Source: Armatimonadota bacterium (GTDB taxonomy: Bacteria; Armatimonadota; UBA5829; DSUL01). Taken from it: a stretch of DNA of 64,000 bases. The stretch spans positions 620,001 through 684,000 of the forward strand of contig AP024674.1 in assembly GCA_025998755.1 (NCBI GenBank), in the 5' to 3' direction. Of this stretch, positions 35,591 to 44,394 are shown piece after piece (position 1 is the first letter of the stretch; every line of letters starts with the position of its first letter). Made by a program: the position numbers and the translations under genes. The notes below the pieces were generated by a model. It had not been told where the DNA came from and ran no database searches. It saw only the letters and a program-made list of their open reading frames with translations.

Positions 35591-37048
35591 TTGGCTAAGA
35601 AGCGGAAGGCCGCAGGGCCTGTGATCGGCCTCGATATCGGTTCGCGTTGGATCAAGGCTGTGGAGGTCCGGCCGGGCAAGGCCGGGCCGTCGGTGACCGG
35701 CATTGGTTACGAGCCCACCCCCCAGGGTGCCATCGTTGACGATGTCATCCTGGACACAGCGGCCGTCAGCGAGGCCATCAAGCGCCTGCTGTCCGGCGGC
35801 GGGATCTCTGCCAAGGAGGTCGTCAGCTCCGTGGCAGGGCAGTCCACGGTGGTGGTCCGCATTATCGAAGTCCCCAAAATGACGCGGGAGGAGCTCCGCG
35901 AGACCATGAACTGGGAGGTGGAGCGCCACATTCCCTTCCCCTCCAGCGAGGTGGTCATGGATTTCCAACCGCTGAGCCGGCCATCCCCCAGTGGTGATGA
36001 TCAGACCATGGAGGTATTGCTGGCTGTCTGCCAGGAGGACGTGGTCAAGAAGCACATGGATACGGTGCTGGGGGCGAAGCTAAAACCGGTGGCCATCGAA
36101 GTTGAGCCGCTCGCCCTCCCGCGCTCTCTGGTATACGGGGTTCCGGGGATGGCGGACAGGCGGACTGTCGCTATCGCCGACATCGGTTGGCAGACCACGC
36201 AAGTCTGCATCTACGAGAATCTGGAGCTGGTCTTTCCGCGCAGCATCCCCATCGGGGGCCAGAGTCTGGCGCGGGCTATCTCGGAAGCGCTGACCGTGGA
36301 CGAGGACACGGCGGATCAGATGCTGCGGGAGCAGGGGGCGGTGGATCTTGAGGCGCTGGAAGCGCTTTCAAGGCCGGAACCTGCTCCTGAGGAGGAAACT
36401 CAGATTGGCGGGGCGAGTCCATTCGCGGCTGCCGGTTTCGAGAGTCCGTTTGCCATTCCGGAGCCTTCTGTCGAGGAGCCTCCGGCGGTGGAGGAGCCTG
36501 GGGTGCCTCCGCCCATCGGGTTCGATCTGGGCGACGAGTTCGTTCCTGCAGCCCCGCAGGCGCCGTTCTCGCTGGATGAGCAAGAGGAAGCGCCTCCCCG
36601 AAAAAGCATTTTCGATCTGGATGAACCCATCGAGGGTGAGCAAGAGCCTTCCGAGCCGGTGTTCGATCTGGAGGAGGTGGAGCCGGAGCCTGCAGCAGCG
36701 GAGCCTGCGCTCCAGACCACCGGCGATCGCAGCGCGGCCGTGGGAGCAGCGATTGCCCCGGTGCTGGTGGACCTTGCGTCGGAGTTGAGCAGATCCCTGG
36801 ACTATTATGCTTCCCGGAACCCCGCCCCGGCGGAAGTGCTGCTGCTGTGTGGGGGCGTGGCGAAGCTGCCCGGGCTGGCGGGGTATCTGGAGCAGGCGCT
36901 GGGGATGCCGGTTGTGGTGGCAGACCCCCTGGGGCATTTGAAACTCGCTTCCAAGCGCTATTCGCCAGAATTCCTTGCTGAGATTGCCCCTGTCTTCTCC
37001 ATTTGTGTGGGGCTTGCGTTGCGGGATTTCGTGGGAGGTGAGGCCTGA
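35591..37048 (+). CDS. pilM: Type IV pilus inner-membrane assembly protein PilM, with a long insertion
   Basis: The protein has 485 residues; PilM usually has about 350. The TTG start has AAGGATGG upstream. The actin-like fold is clear: GLDIGSRWIKAVEV at the N-terminus, ADIGWQTTQVCIYEN in the middle and LLCGGVAKLPGL near the end. Residues 261-380 (36371-36730) are an inserted stretch rich in Glu, Pro and Phe with recurring FDL/FSL-acidic motifs, absent from typical PilM. PilM is cytoplasmic and binds the N-terminus of PilN. It heads a pilMNOP(STN)Q run. Confidence 0.93.
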   Translation: MAKKRKAAGPVIGLDIGSRWIKAVEVRPGKAGPSVTGIGYEPTPQGAIVDDVILDTAAVSEAIKRLLSGGGISAKEVVSSVAGQSTVVVRIIEVPKMTREELRETMNWEVERHIPFPSSEVVMDFQPLSRPSPSGDDQTMEVLLAVCQEDVVKKHMDTVLGAKLKPVAIEVEPLALPRSLVYGVPGMADRRTVAIADIGWQTTQVCIYENLELVFPRSIPIGGQSLARAISEALTVDEDTADQMLREQGAVDLEALEALSRPEPAPEEETQIGGASPFAAAGFESPFAIPEPSVEEPPAVEEPGVPPPIGFDLGDEFVPAAPQAPFSLDEQEEAPPRKSIFDLDEPIEGEQEPSEPVFDLEEVEPEPAAAEPALQTTGDRSAAVGAAIAPVLVDLASELSRSLDYYASRNPAPAEVLLLCGGVAKLPGLAGYLEQALGMPVVVADPLGHLKLASKRYSPEFLAEIAPVFSICVGLALRDFVGGEA

Positions 37049-37782
37049 TGCTTTCGATCAACCTCATCCCTCCTTCCTATTTCGAGCGGCAGCGCGTCAG
37101 GCGTCTCCTCCAGCTTTTCGGCGGATTGCTGGCCCTGGTGATCGCCGGAATGCTTGCGGCGATGTTCTTCTTTATCACTCAGACCAACAAAGCCAACGAA
37201 GAGCTCGCGCAGGTGGAGCCGGTCGCTCAGGAGGTTGAGCGCCTAAAGTCGGAAGCGTCCAACCTCCGGAACGAAGTGGGGCCGATCCAGGCGCGGATAA
37301 AGTTCATCGAGGAGACGATGGACTACAACGTGGCCATCATCCCGCTGCTGGAGGAGCTGGCGAAGTACACTTACAAGAAGATCACATACGCACGGGTAGC
37401 GCTTTCCGAGGACCGGGGGACGCTCACCATTGACGGCTGGGCGCCCAGCATCGTAGACGCTGGACGCTATCTGATGAATCTCTACAGGGCGAAGCATCTG
37501 TTCTCCTCGGTGGCGTTCTCCGGCGTTCCGGGCTACCGAACCGGAGCGGCCGGCCAGCAGGCAGGGGGCGGGGATCAGGTCTCTTCGTTCCTTCAGGGCA
37601 CGCAGCTGGGATTCTCGTTCACGGCCACGTGCCGGCTGGTCAAGCCGTTGACCGCCCCGGCTCCGCCAGGTGGGGCAGGGGGCGCAGGCGCGGCGGGCGC
37701 AGCCGGTGGGGCTCCGGGAGCGGCGCCTGTTCCGGGCGCGGGACCGGATGCGTATATACCGCCGCCGCCTCAGCAGCAGTGA
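37048..37782 (+). CDS. pilN: Type IV pilus assembly protein PilN
   Basis: The protein has 244 residues, and the start overlaps the pilM stop (ATGA). The N-terminal INLIPPSYF is the cytoplasmic motif that docks to PilM. One membrane helix covers about 25-46. A coiled coil (50-90) precedes a small alpha/beta domain. The C-terminal 35 residues are a Gly/Ala/Pro tail. It forms the alignment complex with PilO in the periplasm. Confidence 0.92.
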   Translation: MLSINLIPPSYFERQRVRRLLQLFGGLLALVIAGMLAAMFFFITQTNKANEELAQVEPVAQEVERLKSEASNLRNEVGPIQARIKFIEETMDYNVAIIPLLEELAKYTYKKITYARVALSEDRGTLTIDGWAPSIVDAGRYLMNLYRAKHLFSSVAFSGVPGYRTGAAGQQAGGGDQVSSFLQGTQLGFSFTATCRLVKPLTAPAPPGGAGGAGAAGAAGGAPGAAPVPGAGPDAYIPPPPQQQ

Positions 37783-37813
37783 AACGGTCTCGTAAGCGGA
37801 TAGGGCTCAGGGT

Positions 37814-38611
37814 TTGGACAGACTAACCAGAGTTCAAGTCATCGTCATCGGAGTGCTCGTCTGCCTCATTGTAGGGGTGGGCATGTTCTTCCTGCTTGTG
37901 CGGCCCAAGATGGAGCAGTTCAAGGAGGTCAGCGCGAAGCTGGAGGAGCGTAAGGCTGTCGCTGCACAGTTGGATCAGGCCAGGGCGGATCTGGAGAAGG
38001 CCAAGCTGGAGAATCTGCAGGCGCGTCTTGACTACCGGCGTTATGAGGAGACAAAGATGCCAGCTATCTCCTTCAACGACCGAACAGCCGGAATGATCGC
38101 GCTGTGGCGGGAGCGGGCCGAGGTGCTGGGTCCGCTGGTCGAGAAATGGCCGCGACGGTTCGGGGTAGAGCTCCGGAATGACATCAGCGTTCCGGCCGCG
38201 CCAACCAACCCGAATGCGATGACGGCGGACTTGTTGGAGATCCCGCTCGGGCAGATGACCGTCACAGGCTCGTATCAGGCCATCCTGAACCACCTGAGGG
38301 GCTGGAACAAGTTCAACCGCCTGGTCCGGGTGGACCCGCCTACGCTGACCGGACCGAGCCCCACGATGACGGCCACCTATAACTTGACAGTGTTGATCTT
38401 TCCGCGGGGAGGCGTCGGGCCAAATGTGGCTATTGCCGGGGAAGCCACCGCTCAGCCCGGAGCGGGCGGTGCGCCGGGCATGGTGCCGCCTCCGGGAGGT
38501 CCTGGCGTGCCGCCGCCGATGCCTGCCGGGCCGGGGGGCCTGGAAGGGCCGCCGCCACCGGCAGGAGGTGGGACTGCGCCGATGGATGCGCCGCCACCTC
38601 CGGCTCCGTAG
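37814..38611 (+). CDS. pilO: Type IV pilus assembly protein PilO
   Basis: The protein has 265 residues and a TTG start. A short cytoplasmic segment, one membrane helix (about 8-28), a coiled coil (30-75) and a ferredoxin-like periplasmic domain (IPLGQMTVTGSYQAILNHLRG) fit PilO. The last 60 residues are proline/glycine-rich and low-complexity. Its place between pilN and a pilP-like gene supports the call. Confidence 0.88.
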   Translation: MDRLTRVQVIVIGVLVCLIVGVGMFFLLVRPKMEQFKEVSAKLEERKAVAAQLDQARADLEKAKLENLQARLDYRRYEETKMPAISFNDRTAGMIALWRERAEVLGPLVEKWPRRFGVELRNDISVPAAPTNPNAMTADLLEIPLGQMTVTGSYQAILNHLRGWNKFNRLVRVDPPTLTGPSPTMTATYNLTVLIFPRGGVGPNVAIAGEATAQPGAGGAPGMVPPPGGPGVPPPMPAGPGGLEGPPPPAGGGTAPMDAPPPPAP

Positions 38612-38677
38612 GGATTGTTGCACTTGGTTGCTGTGTCGGGTCTTGAGGTATAGGGATAGCGGAACAGGTCGAGCTCA

Positions 38678-39493
38678 ATGGAATCACTGCAGACCTGGTT
38701 GAATGACAGGAAGAATCTGCCCATCGTGGTGGGCGCGCTAGTGGTCGTGCTGCTGGTGGCCATCGTGGTGTGGCGTCTGACCGCTGGCGGCGGGGGAACG
38801 GAAGTTTCCACGGGGGATGTGCCTCCCGCCGCGGATCAGACGGGCATGCCGGAGGGCTTGCCGCCTGGAACACCGGGCGCTCCGGGAACGCCCGCCGCTC
38901 CCGGCACGCCGGGCGCTCCACCAGGCACTGCCGGCACAGACCAGACCGGCGCTGCTCCTGCGAGTGCTCAACCTGCGGGAGATAAGGAACCTCCAATCGA
39001 AGAGGCCCGGGTCGACCCGTTTATGCCCTATTTCGGCCCGAAGCCCAGGCGCACGAAACTCTCATTCACCGCCCAGCTCCCAAAGCCTGAGATCCGGAGG
39101 GTTGCGCCTGTGCAACTGGAACTCACTGTGGAGGAAGAGGAGGAGCGTCAGCCGCCCCGGAGAATGGCCGGCATATTGAAGAACGGCCGGGTCTTCGCGA
39201 TCATAATAGAAGAGAGGGGCGAGACACCGGTCACGACGATCGTCAAGCCTGGGGACATGCTGGGGCAGGACCTGACGGTGGAACGCATCCTGACGGACAA
39301 GGTGATTGTGCGCTCCGAGCGCACGGGGCGGACGATGGAGATACCCAAGTCCGCCGGACGTGTTCAGCCGCGTCAGCCGGCGGCCCCCACGACGCCTCGC
39401 GGACGTCCCGGTGGATTGCCGGGACCGGTCCCAATGCCCCTGCCTGGCGGACCGGGCCCTCTGGAGGCTCCTCCTCCGCCACGCGGGCCGTAG
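38678..39493 (+). CDS. pilP: PilP/GspC-like periplasmic protein
   Basis: The protein has 271 residues. An N-terminal membrane helix (about 14-34) is followed by a long Pro/Gly-rich linker (40-105) and a DPFMPYF motif. A small beta domain follows: MAGILKNGRVFAIIIEE, VKPGDMLGQDLTVERILTDKVIVRS. This is the HR/PilP pattern that links the PilNO complex to the secretin. A proline-rich tail ends the protein. Classical PilP is a lipoprotein; here a membrane helix is used, as in GspC. Confidence 0.8.
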   Translation: MESLQTWLNDRKNLPIVVGALVVVLLVAIVVWRLTAGGGGTEVSTGDVPPAADQTGMPEGLPPGTPGAPGTPAAPGTPGAPPGTAGTDQTGAAPASAQPAGDKEPPIEEARVDPFMPYFGPKPRRTKLSFTAQLPKPEIRRVAPVQLELTVEEEEERQPPRRMAGILKNGRVFAIIIEERGETPVTTIVKPGDMLGQDLTVERILTDKVIVRSERTGRTMEIPKSAGRVQPRQPAAPTTPRGRPGGLPGPVPMPLPGGPGPLEAPPPPRGP

Positions 39494-39661
39494 CGGGAGG
39501 AATGGTGCCCGGGGGTGGAACCCTTCGGACGGCGTATCCGTCCAAGTCATGAGCAGGATAGTGACCTGTGAAGCTGATTGCCCGTGGGGCCAAACAGGCA
39601 CGTGGGTCACCCGAAAACAGGTTGTGTCTAAGGGACTTCCGGAACGGAGGTAGCGATACCA

Positions 39662-40393
39662 ATGAAAAGAATTCTGGTTTCAATCCTGGCGACGGTGCTG
39701 GCGGCCGGCGTGGCTGTAGCGCCCGTGCTTGCCCAGGGAGATGAGGATCCGCGCAATACAAGAGTGACGCTGGAGCTGACGAACACGCCTGTGCGCGCAG
39801 CGATCCAGGCGCTGTTCCGGTTCGTCCCGTTTAACTACACCATCGGGACGAACGTGGACGGGATGATCAGCGTGTCGCTGAAAGATGTTCCGTTCGAGGT
39901 GGCCCTGCGTTCCATCACGCGCATCAATGAACCGAAGCTGGTCTTCCGCCGGGCTGAAGGCAACGTCTATGAGATTGACGTAAAGCCTGAAGTGGATGCA
40001 ACCCTGACGGCTCAGCAGCAGCCGACGGTCGAAGAGGAAGCTCCTGTGCAGCCGCGGAAGATCCCGCAGAAGATCCAGCTGAACTTCGGCCGCGTGGACT
40101 TGATCGGCCAGCTCTTCCCGGGACGCGTCACCATAGTGCGTGACGAGGAGGAGTCCGGTGGATACGGAGGTGGATACGGCGGCTATGGCGGTGGATACGG
40201 CGGCTATGGCGGCTACGGCGGCTTCGGAGGCAGCTACGGTGGCTTTGGCAGCTACGGTGGCTTTGGCAGCTACGGAGGCTACGGCGGCCGGAGCAGCTAC
40301 GGCGGCATTGGCAGCTACGGTGGCTATGGCGGCCGCTCTTACGGTGGCGGATACAGTGGCATCGGTTACGGAGGCCGCATAGGCGGGTTCTAA
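39662..40393 (+). CDS. Exported STN-domain protein with Gly/Tyr-rich tail
   Basis: The protein has 243 residues. A signal peptide ends at AQG near residue 25. Residues 35-105 form a secretin/TonB short N-terminal domain (VTLELTNTPVRAAIQALF, VSLKDVPFEVALRSITR), the same fold found at the start of PilQ. There is no secretin barrel. From about residue 165 to the end the protein is made almost only of Gly, Tyr, Ser and Phe in GGYGG/GSYGG-type repeats. It sits between pilP and pilQ, so a periplasmic role near the secretin is likely (inference). The tail has no known function. Confidence 0.8.
   Translation: MKRILVSILATVLAAGVAVAPVLAQGDEDPRNTRVTLELTNTPVRAAIQALFRFVPFNYTIGTNVDGMISVSLKDVPFEVALRSITRINEPKLVFRRAEGNVYEIDVKPEVDATLTAQQQPTVEEEAPVQPRKIPQKIQLNFGRVDLIGQLFPGRVTIVRDEEESGGYGGGYGGYGGGYGGYGGYGGFGGSYGGFGSYGGFGSYGGYGGRSSYGGIGSYGGYGGRSYGGGYSGIGYGGRIGGF
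40156..40390 (+). repeat. Tandem GGY-type coding repeat
   Basis: A degenerate tandem array of ggctatggc / ggctacggc / ggctttggcagctacggt units encodes the Gly/Tyr tail. It is in frame throughout, with no stop and codon-level variation between units, which points to selection on the protein rather than a fresh slippage event. Confidence 0.85.
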
Positions 40394-40605
40394 CTGTCCC
40401 GCCTGAGCGCCTGGGGAGCTTAGCGGGCGGCACTTATGTTGCGCTCGCCCGAATCTTTTGCTGAGAGTATGCAGCATCAGATCACTCGGGAGTGGCCCGA
40501 GGGAGGATGCTTCGGGTCTCTGGTCGAATAGAGCTGCGGTTGCGGAAGGGGCTCGGGAAGGTCGCCGAACTGCCGGTGAGGAAGTTTCTGGAAGCGTTGC
40601 GTTGC

Positions 40606-40643
40606 GGGGAGACTGCGGACTGGGAGAACAGCCGAGTCTCTCC
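40606..40643 (+). promoter_or_regulatory. Long hairpin just upstream of the pilQ ribosome site
   Basis: Positions 40606-40614 pair with 40635-40643 (one G-T pair), and 40616-40618 extend the stem with 40632-40634. It ends four bases before the GAGGAGG at 40648-40654. It could shield or stabilise the pilQ start. The rest of the 269-base gap 40394-40662 shows nothing I recognise. Confidence 0.45.
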
Positions 40644-40662
40644 GGTTGAGGAGGATGATCTC

Positions 40663-42393
40663 TTGCATCGTAAAGCTGCTTGCGCGATAACGGTGTCTGT
40701 GTGCGTCGCCATCGCGGCCGCCGCATTCACTGTCTGCCCCGCTCCGGCCGCGCGGGCCGCTGCTGCGGCCGGTCAGGTGGAAGCTCGCGAAACGGTCGGC
40801 GCTGGAGGCCTGACCATTGACGTGGCGGATGTTCCGCTCAAGAGCGTGATCCAGCTTCTGGTCCGCGAGAGCGGTGTGAACATCATTATGGCGGGGTCGG
40901 ACAAGATGGATACGCCCATCACAGCCACCCTGCGCAACCTCCCGCTGGAGACCATCCTGGAGAGCATTGTCACCACGGCGGGAGTCCGCTATGTGCGGCG
41001 TCCCGATGGCACTTATCTCATAGGAAGTGATGTGGACCTGTCTGCTGCGGTCCAATCCGCACCGGCCGCTAAGATGGAAGTGCCTGTGACGCCCGCTCCT
41101 CAGCCTGTGGTGGAACCGGCGCCTGCCCCTGCGTCGCGGAAACGCACAGAGGTCATCAAGCTGCAAAACATCAGCCCGAAGGATGCGATGGCGGCCATCG
41201 GAGCCATCACGGCGAGCGACGCATTTGACGACAACCCTGCGCCCCAGTCCTGGGTGCGGCCCGGGAAGTTTCTTCGTGTGGACCGCAACTTCTTGGGTCC
41301 CCAGGCGGACCTGATTGAGTACGACCCGCGGGACCCGGTTATGCACCGTTCCAATCAGCCGGTCATCAATGTCTATCCGGCCGCTCCGACCACGGATTCT
41401 CCCGCTCCCGGCGTAGCGAACCGCTCCTCGGAGCCGGGCGCATCGGTGAATCAGTATGTGCCGCCGCGAAGCACCACTACGCGTCCCACGCAGGCCCCGG
41501 GACAGCCGGGAACGACGGGCACCGGCACGACCGCAACAGGTGACTCCACAGCTCTGCTGGGAGAGAGTATTGACGCCATCTTCGCTTACCCGGAGCAGAA
41601 CGCACTCCTGGTTCGTGGGGAAGATGAGGACATCGAGGACCTGAAGAATCTCATCAGCCTGATCGACATTCCGCCGAGGCAGGTGATCATCAAGGCGGAG
41701 TTTGTGGAGGTCAGCACGTCCGTCACCCAGAGGATGGGCATTGACTGGTTGCTTTCCCGGCCCAACTATACGGTGCAGACCAATTTCCAGCCAGGGGGAA
41801 ACGTTCTGGTGGGCGTCACGACAGGCAACGTGACGGCTACCCTGCGGGCGGAGCTGACCCAGGGCGGAGGCAAGGTGGTGAACGCGCCGATCATTTCCAC
41901 TCTGAACAACCGCCGGGCCTACATCACGGTCTCCCAGGGCGACTGGGTGTTCTCTCCGGTCATCGAGACCACTCAGACCGGAAATATCACCCGGTCCATC
42001 CCGCAGCCCATTCAGTTCGACAGCTCGCTGGAGGTGCTTCCACAGATCAACGGGGACAACTCCATTACTCTGACCCTGCGTCCGCAGATCTCGGACCAGT
42101 CCGGAATATCGCGCAGCCCGGACGGCCAGGAGCTGCCGAAGACCACCACGCAGTTCCTCTCTACCGCGCGGCGAGTTCAGAACGGTGAAACCATCGTGGT
42201 GGGTGGATTCATCAAGAAGAACGACAACAAGAGCGGAACCAAGGTGCCCATTCTGGGAGACCTTCCGCTTATCGGGTCGCTTTTCCGGACGGGCTTCGAC
42301 ATAAAGCAGGATACGGAAACCCTGATATTTATCACCCCCACCATAGTGGAGGAGCGGACGGCGGGCACGGGCATCGGAGTGGTTTCGCCGTAA
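40663..42393 (+). CDS. pilQ: Type IV pilus secretin
   Basis: The protein has 576 residues. The TTG at 40663 is chosen because it has GAGGAGG 8 bases upstream and begins a good signal peptide. The in-frame ATG at 40492 would put 57 odd residues before it. Order: STN domain ([17 protein letters not shown]), a proline-rich linker, an N1/N3-type domain ([21 protein letters not shown]), then the secretin barrel with [27 protein letters not shown] and [15 protein letters not shown]. It forms the outer-membrane pore for the pilus, so the organism very probably has an outer membrane. Confidence 0.95.
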   Translation: MHRKAACAITVSVCVAIAAAAFTVCPAPAARAAAAAGQVEARETVGAGGLTIDVADVPLKSVIQLLVRESGVNIIMAGSDKMDTPITATLRNLPLETILESIVTTAGVRYVRRPDGTYLIGSDVDLSAAVQSAPAAKMEVPVTPAPQPVVEPAPAPASRKRTEVIKLQNISPKDAMAAIGAITASDAFDDNPAPQSWVRPGKFLRVDRNFLGPQADLIEYDPRDPVMHRSNQPVINVYPAAPTTDSPAPGVANRSSEPGASVNQYVPPRSTTTRPTQAPGQPGTTGTGTTATGDSTALLGESIDAIFAYPEQNALLVRGEDEDIEDLKNLISLIDIPPRQVIIKAEFVEVSTSVTQRMGIDWLLSRPNYTVQTNFQPGGNVLVGVTTGNVTATLRAELTQGGGKVVNAPIISTLNNRRAYITVSQGDWVFSPVIETTQTGNITRSIPQPIQFDSSLEVLPQINGDNSITLTLRPQISDQSGISRSPDGQELPKTTTQFLSTARRVQNGETIVVGGFIKKNDNKSGTKVPILGDLPLIGSLFRTGFDIKQDTETLIFITPTIVEERTAGTGIGVVSP

Positions 42394-42420
42394 GGCCCTT
42401 TGAGGATCTTGTCAGTGCTG

Positions 42421-42450
42421 CGGCGGCCCGGCCAGCGGGCCGCCGTTTTT
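42421..42450 (+). terminator. Intrinsic terminator after pilQ
   Basis: A perfect 10-bp stem (42421-42430 with 42436-42445) is followed by TTTTT. It ends the pilus locus. Confidence 0.92.
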
Positions 42451-42479
42451 CTGCACCGGCAAGCGTGTTTGGCTATACT
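42451..42479 (+). promoter_or_regulatory. Promoter of the aroC run
   Basis: CTGCAC (42451-42456), a 17-base spacer and TATACT (42474-42479) lie directly after the terminator. Transcription would start near 42486, 75 bases before aroC. Confidence 0.45.
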
Positions 42480-42560
42480 GCATTGCGAAGGCGGCCGGTT
42501 GCGGCGCTCCTGTGGGGAACGCTCGACGCTGATGCCGCTACGGGAGGACGGAATACCCGC

Positions 42561-43769
42561 ATGCTTCGTTTTCTCACCGCGGGTGAGTCGCACGGTCAGG
42601 CGCTGACGGCCATTGTGGACGGGGTGCCGGCCGGGCTGGAGTTGACCGCGGAATTCATCAATCATCAGCTCTGGCGCCGCCAGCAGGGCTATGGCCGTGG
42701 CGCCAGGATGAAGATAGAGACTGATACCGCCGAGATCCTTTCGGGTGTGCGATTCGGTCGGACGACCGGCGGCCCCATTGCCCTGATGGTCCGCAACCGG
42801 GACTGGCAGAACTGGCAGGACAAAATGGCAGTCGAGCCCCGCCAGGAGCCGAATACCAGCCGTGTGGTCAGTGTGCCTCGCCCCGGCCATGCCGATCTGG
42901 TGGGCCACATCAAGTATGGGTTCGATGATATGCGCGACGCGTTGGAGCGCTCCAGCGCTCGCGAAACCACAATGCGCGTCGCCGCGGGTTCCGTGGCTCG
43001 CCGCCTGCTTGAAGAAGCAGGTGTCAGAATCTTCAGCCACGTTGTGGGCATCGGCCCGGTGCAGGCCACAGACATTCCGAAGGACTATGCGGAAGTGGCT
43101 CGGCGGGCGGAGGAGAGTCCGGTGCGGTGCGCCGACCCTCGGGCTGCGGAGCGGATGGTCGAGCTCATCGATCGGGTCCGCCAGGACCGGGATACGGTGG
43201 GAGGGGTGTTCGAAGTTGTCGCTCTGGGTGTTCCTGTGGGGCTGGGATCCTATGTCCAATGGGACCGAAAGCTCGATGGGCGGATCGCGATGGCGATGAT
43301 GAGCATTCAGGCGATCAAAGGGGTGGAGATTGGAGACGGCTTCCTGGCGGGGCGGTCGCTCGGTTCGCAGGTGATGGACTCCATTGGTTGGGACGGAAGC
43401 GGATACACCCGCTCCTCGAATCACATGGGTGGCCTTGAGGGTGGAGTCACCAACGGCGAGCCGCTTGTCGTGCGAGTGGCCAAGAAGCCCATCTCCACGT
43501 TGATGCGTCCCCTGCCGAGCGTCAACATCCACACCAAGGAGCCCTCCCCCGCACATGTGGAGCGCTCGGACGTCTGTGCGGTCCCGGCGGCGGCAGTAAT
43601 AGCGGAGGCGATGCTGGCCCTGGTCCTGGCGGATGCGCTGCTGGAGCGCTTCGGGGGAGACAGTATGCCGGACCTTCTCGCCAATATCCAGGCAGTTCAC
43701 GCCCGACATCGCGAGACAGGCCGCAGTGTGTCTCCCGGAGGCCCGGCGCAGGATGCTAGTGAATACTGA
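42561..43769 (+). CDS. aroC: Chorismate synthase
   Basis: The 402-residue enzyme makes chorismate from EPSP with reduced FMN. Family signatures are [18 protein letters not shown] at the start, [14 protein letters not shown], the [15 protein letters not shown] counterpart and [13 protein letters not shown]. The ATG at 42561 is preceded by GGGAGGACGG; an upstream in-frame ATG at 42465 lies before the conserved start and is rejected. Confidence 0.96.
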   Translation: MLRFLTAGESHGQALTAIVDGVPAGLELTAEFINHQLWRRQQGYGRGARMKIETDTAEILSGVRFGRTTGGPIALMVRNRDWQNWQDKMAVEPRQEPNTSRVVSVPRPGHADLVGHIKYGFDDMRDALERSSARETTMRVAAGSVARRLLEEAGVRIFSHVVGIGPVQATDIPKDYAEVARRAEESPVRCADPRAAERMVELIDRVRQDRDTVGGVFEVVALGVPVGLGSYVQWDRKLDGRIAMAMMSIQAIKGVEIGDGFLAGRSLGSQVMDSIGWDGSGYTRSSNHMGGLEGGVTNGEPLVVRVAKKPISTLMRPLPSVNIHTKEPSPAHVERSDVCAVPAAAVIAEAMLALVLADALLERFGGDSMPDLLANIQAVHARHRETGRSVSPGGPAQDASEY

Positions 43770-44394
43770 CGAGCAAGGCGGCTGGACGCGCCCCCACGCT
43801 CCTCTGCGTCCATCGCTTGCCACCTTGCCCGTCATCGGTGTGGAGCCTCCGCTCGCGCGTCGGCCTGTCGCGTTGATAGGCTTCATGGGTGTGGGGAAAA
43901 GCGCAGTGGGCAAACGTCTTGCGCGGCTGCTTGGACACGAGTTCGTGGACACGGATCTGATGGTGGAGCAGGCTGCAGGCAAGACGATCGCCGCCATTTT
44001 TGCTGACGAGGGCGAAGAGCGATTCCGCGAGATGGAGACTGCCGCCCTGCGGGAGGCGCTCCAACAACCTGACCGCGTAGTTTCCACCGGGGGAGGCATC
44101 ACCACACGGGAAGAGAACCGCCGCATTCTGGCAGGCTCGGCGGCGGTGGTGCTGCTGACAGCTCGCCCTGAGGTGGTGCTGATGCGTGTGAGGCCCATTG
44201 AGAAGCGTCCGATGCTGGCGGGCTGGCCGGATCCTCTGGAGCGAATCCGTACCCTCATGCAGGAGAGAGCCCCCATCTATTCCGAATATCATTGCCGGTT
44301 TGATACGTCGCACTGCCCCCCCCGGGTGACTGCAGAGAAGATCGCCCGGTGGTACGCTTCGCTGCACGTGGAAGAGAGCGATGCCCGCAGTTGA
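43753..44394 (+). CDS. aroK: Shikimate kinase
   Basis: The protein has 213 residues and overlaps the aroC end by 17 bases. Walker A is [12 protein letters not shown], the substrate Asp is in DTDLMVEQ, and the glycine triplet is in [10 protein letters not shown]. It phosphorylates shikimate. About 35 extra residues precede the conserved core ([12 protein letters not shown]), so the true start may be somewhat later. Confidence 0.93.
   Translation: MLVNTDEQGGWTRPHAPLRPSLATLPVIGVEPPLARRPVALIGFMGVGKSAVGKRLARLLGHEFVDTDLMVEQAAGKTIAAIFADEGEERFREMETAALREALQQPDRVVSTGGGITTREENRRILAGSAAVVLLTARPEVVLMRVRPIEKRPMLAGWPDPLERIRTLMQERAPIYSEYHCRFDTSHCPPRVTAEKIARWYASLHVEESDARS

Noticed and set aside
40156-40390. 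CRISPR-like array
   Set aside because: Repeats are short, in frame and coding for Gly/Tyr; there are no unique spacers.
42177-44276. A 699-codon minus-strand frame opposite aroC/aroK
   Set aside because: It overlaps highly conserved sense genes and crosses the terminator after pilQ; it is a GC artefact.
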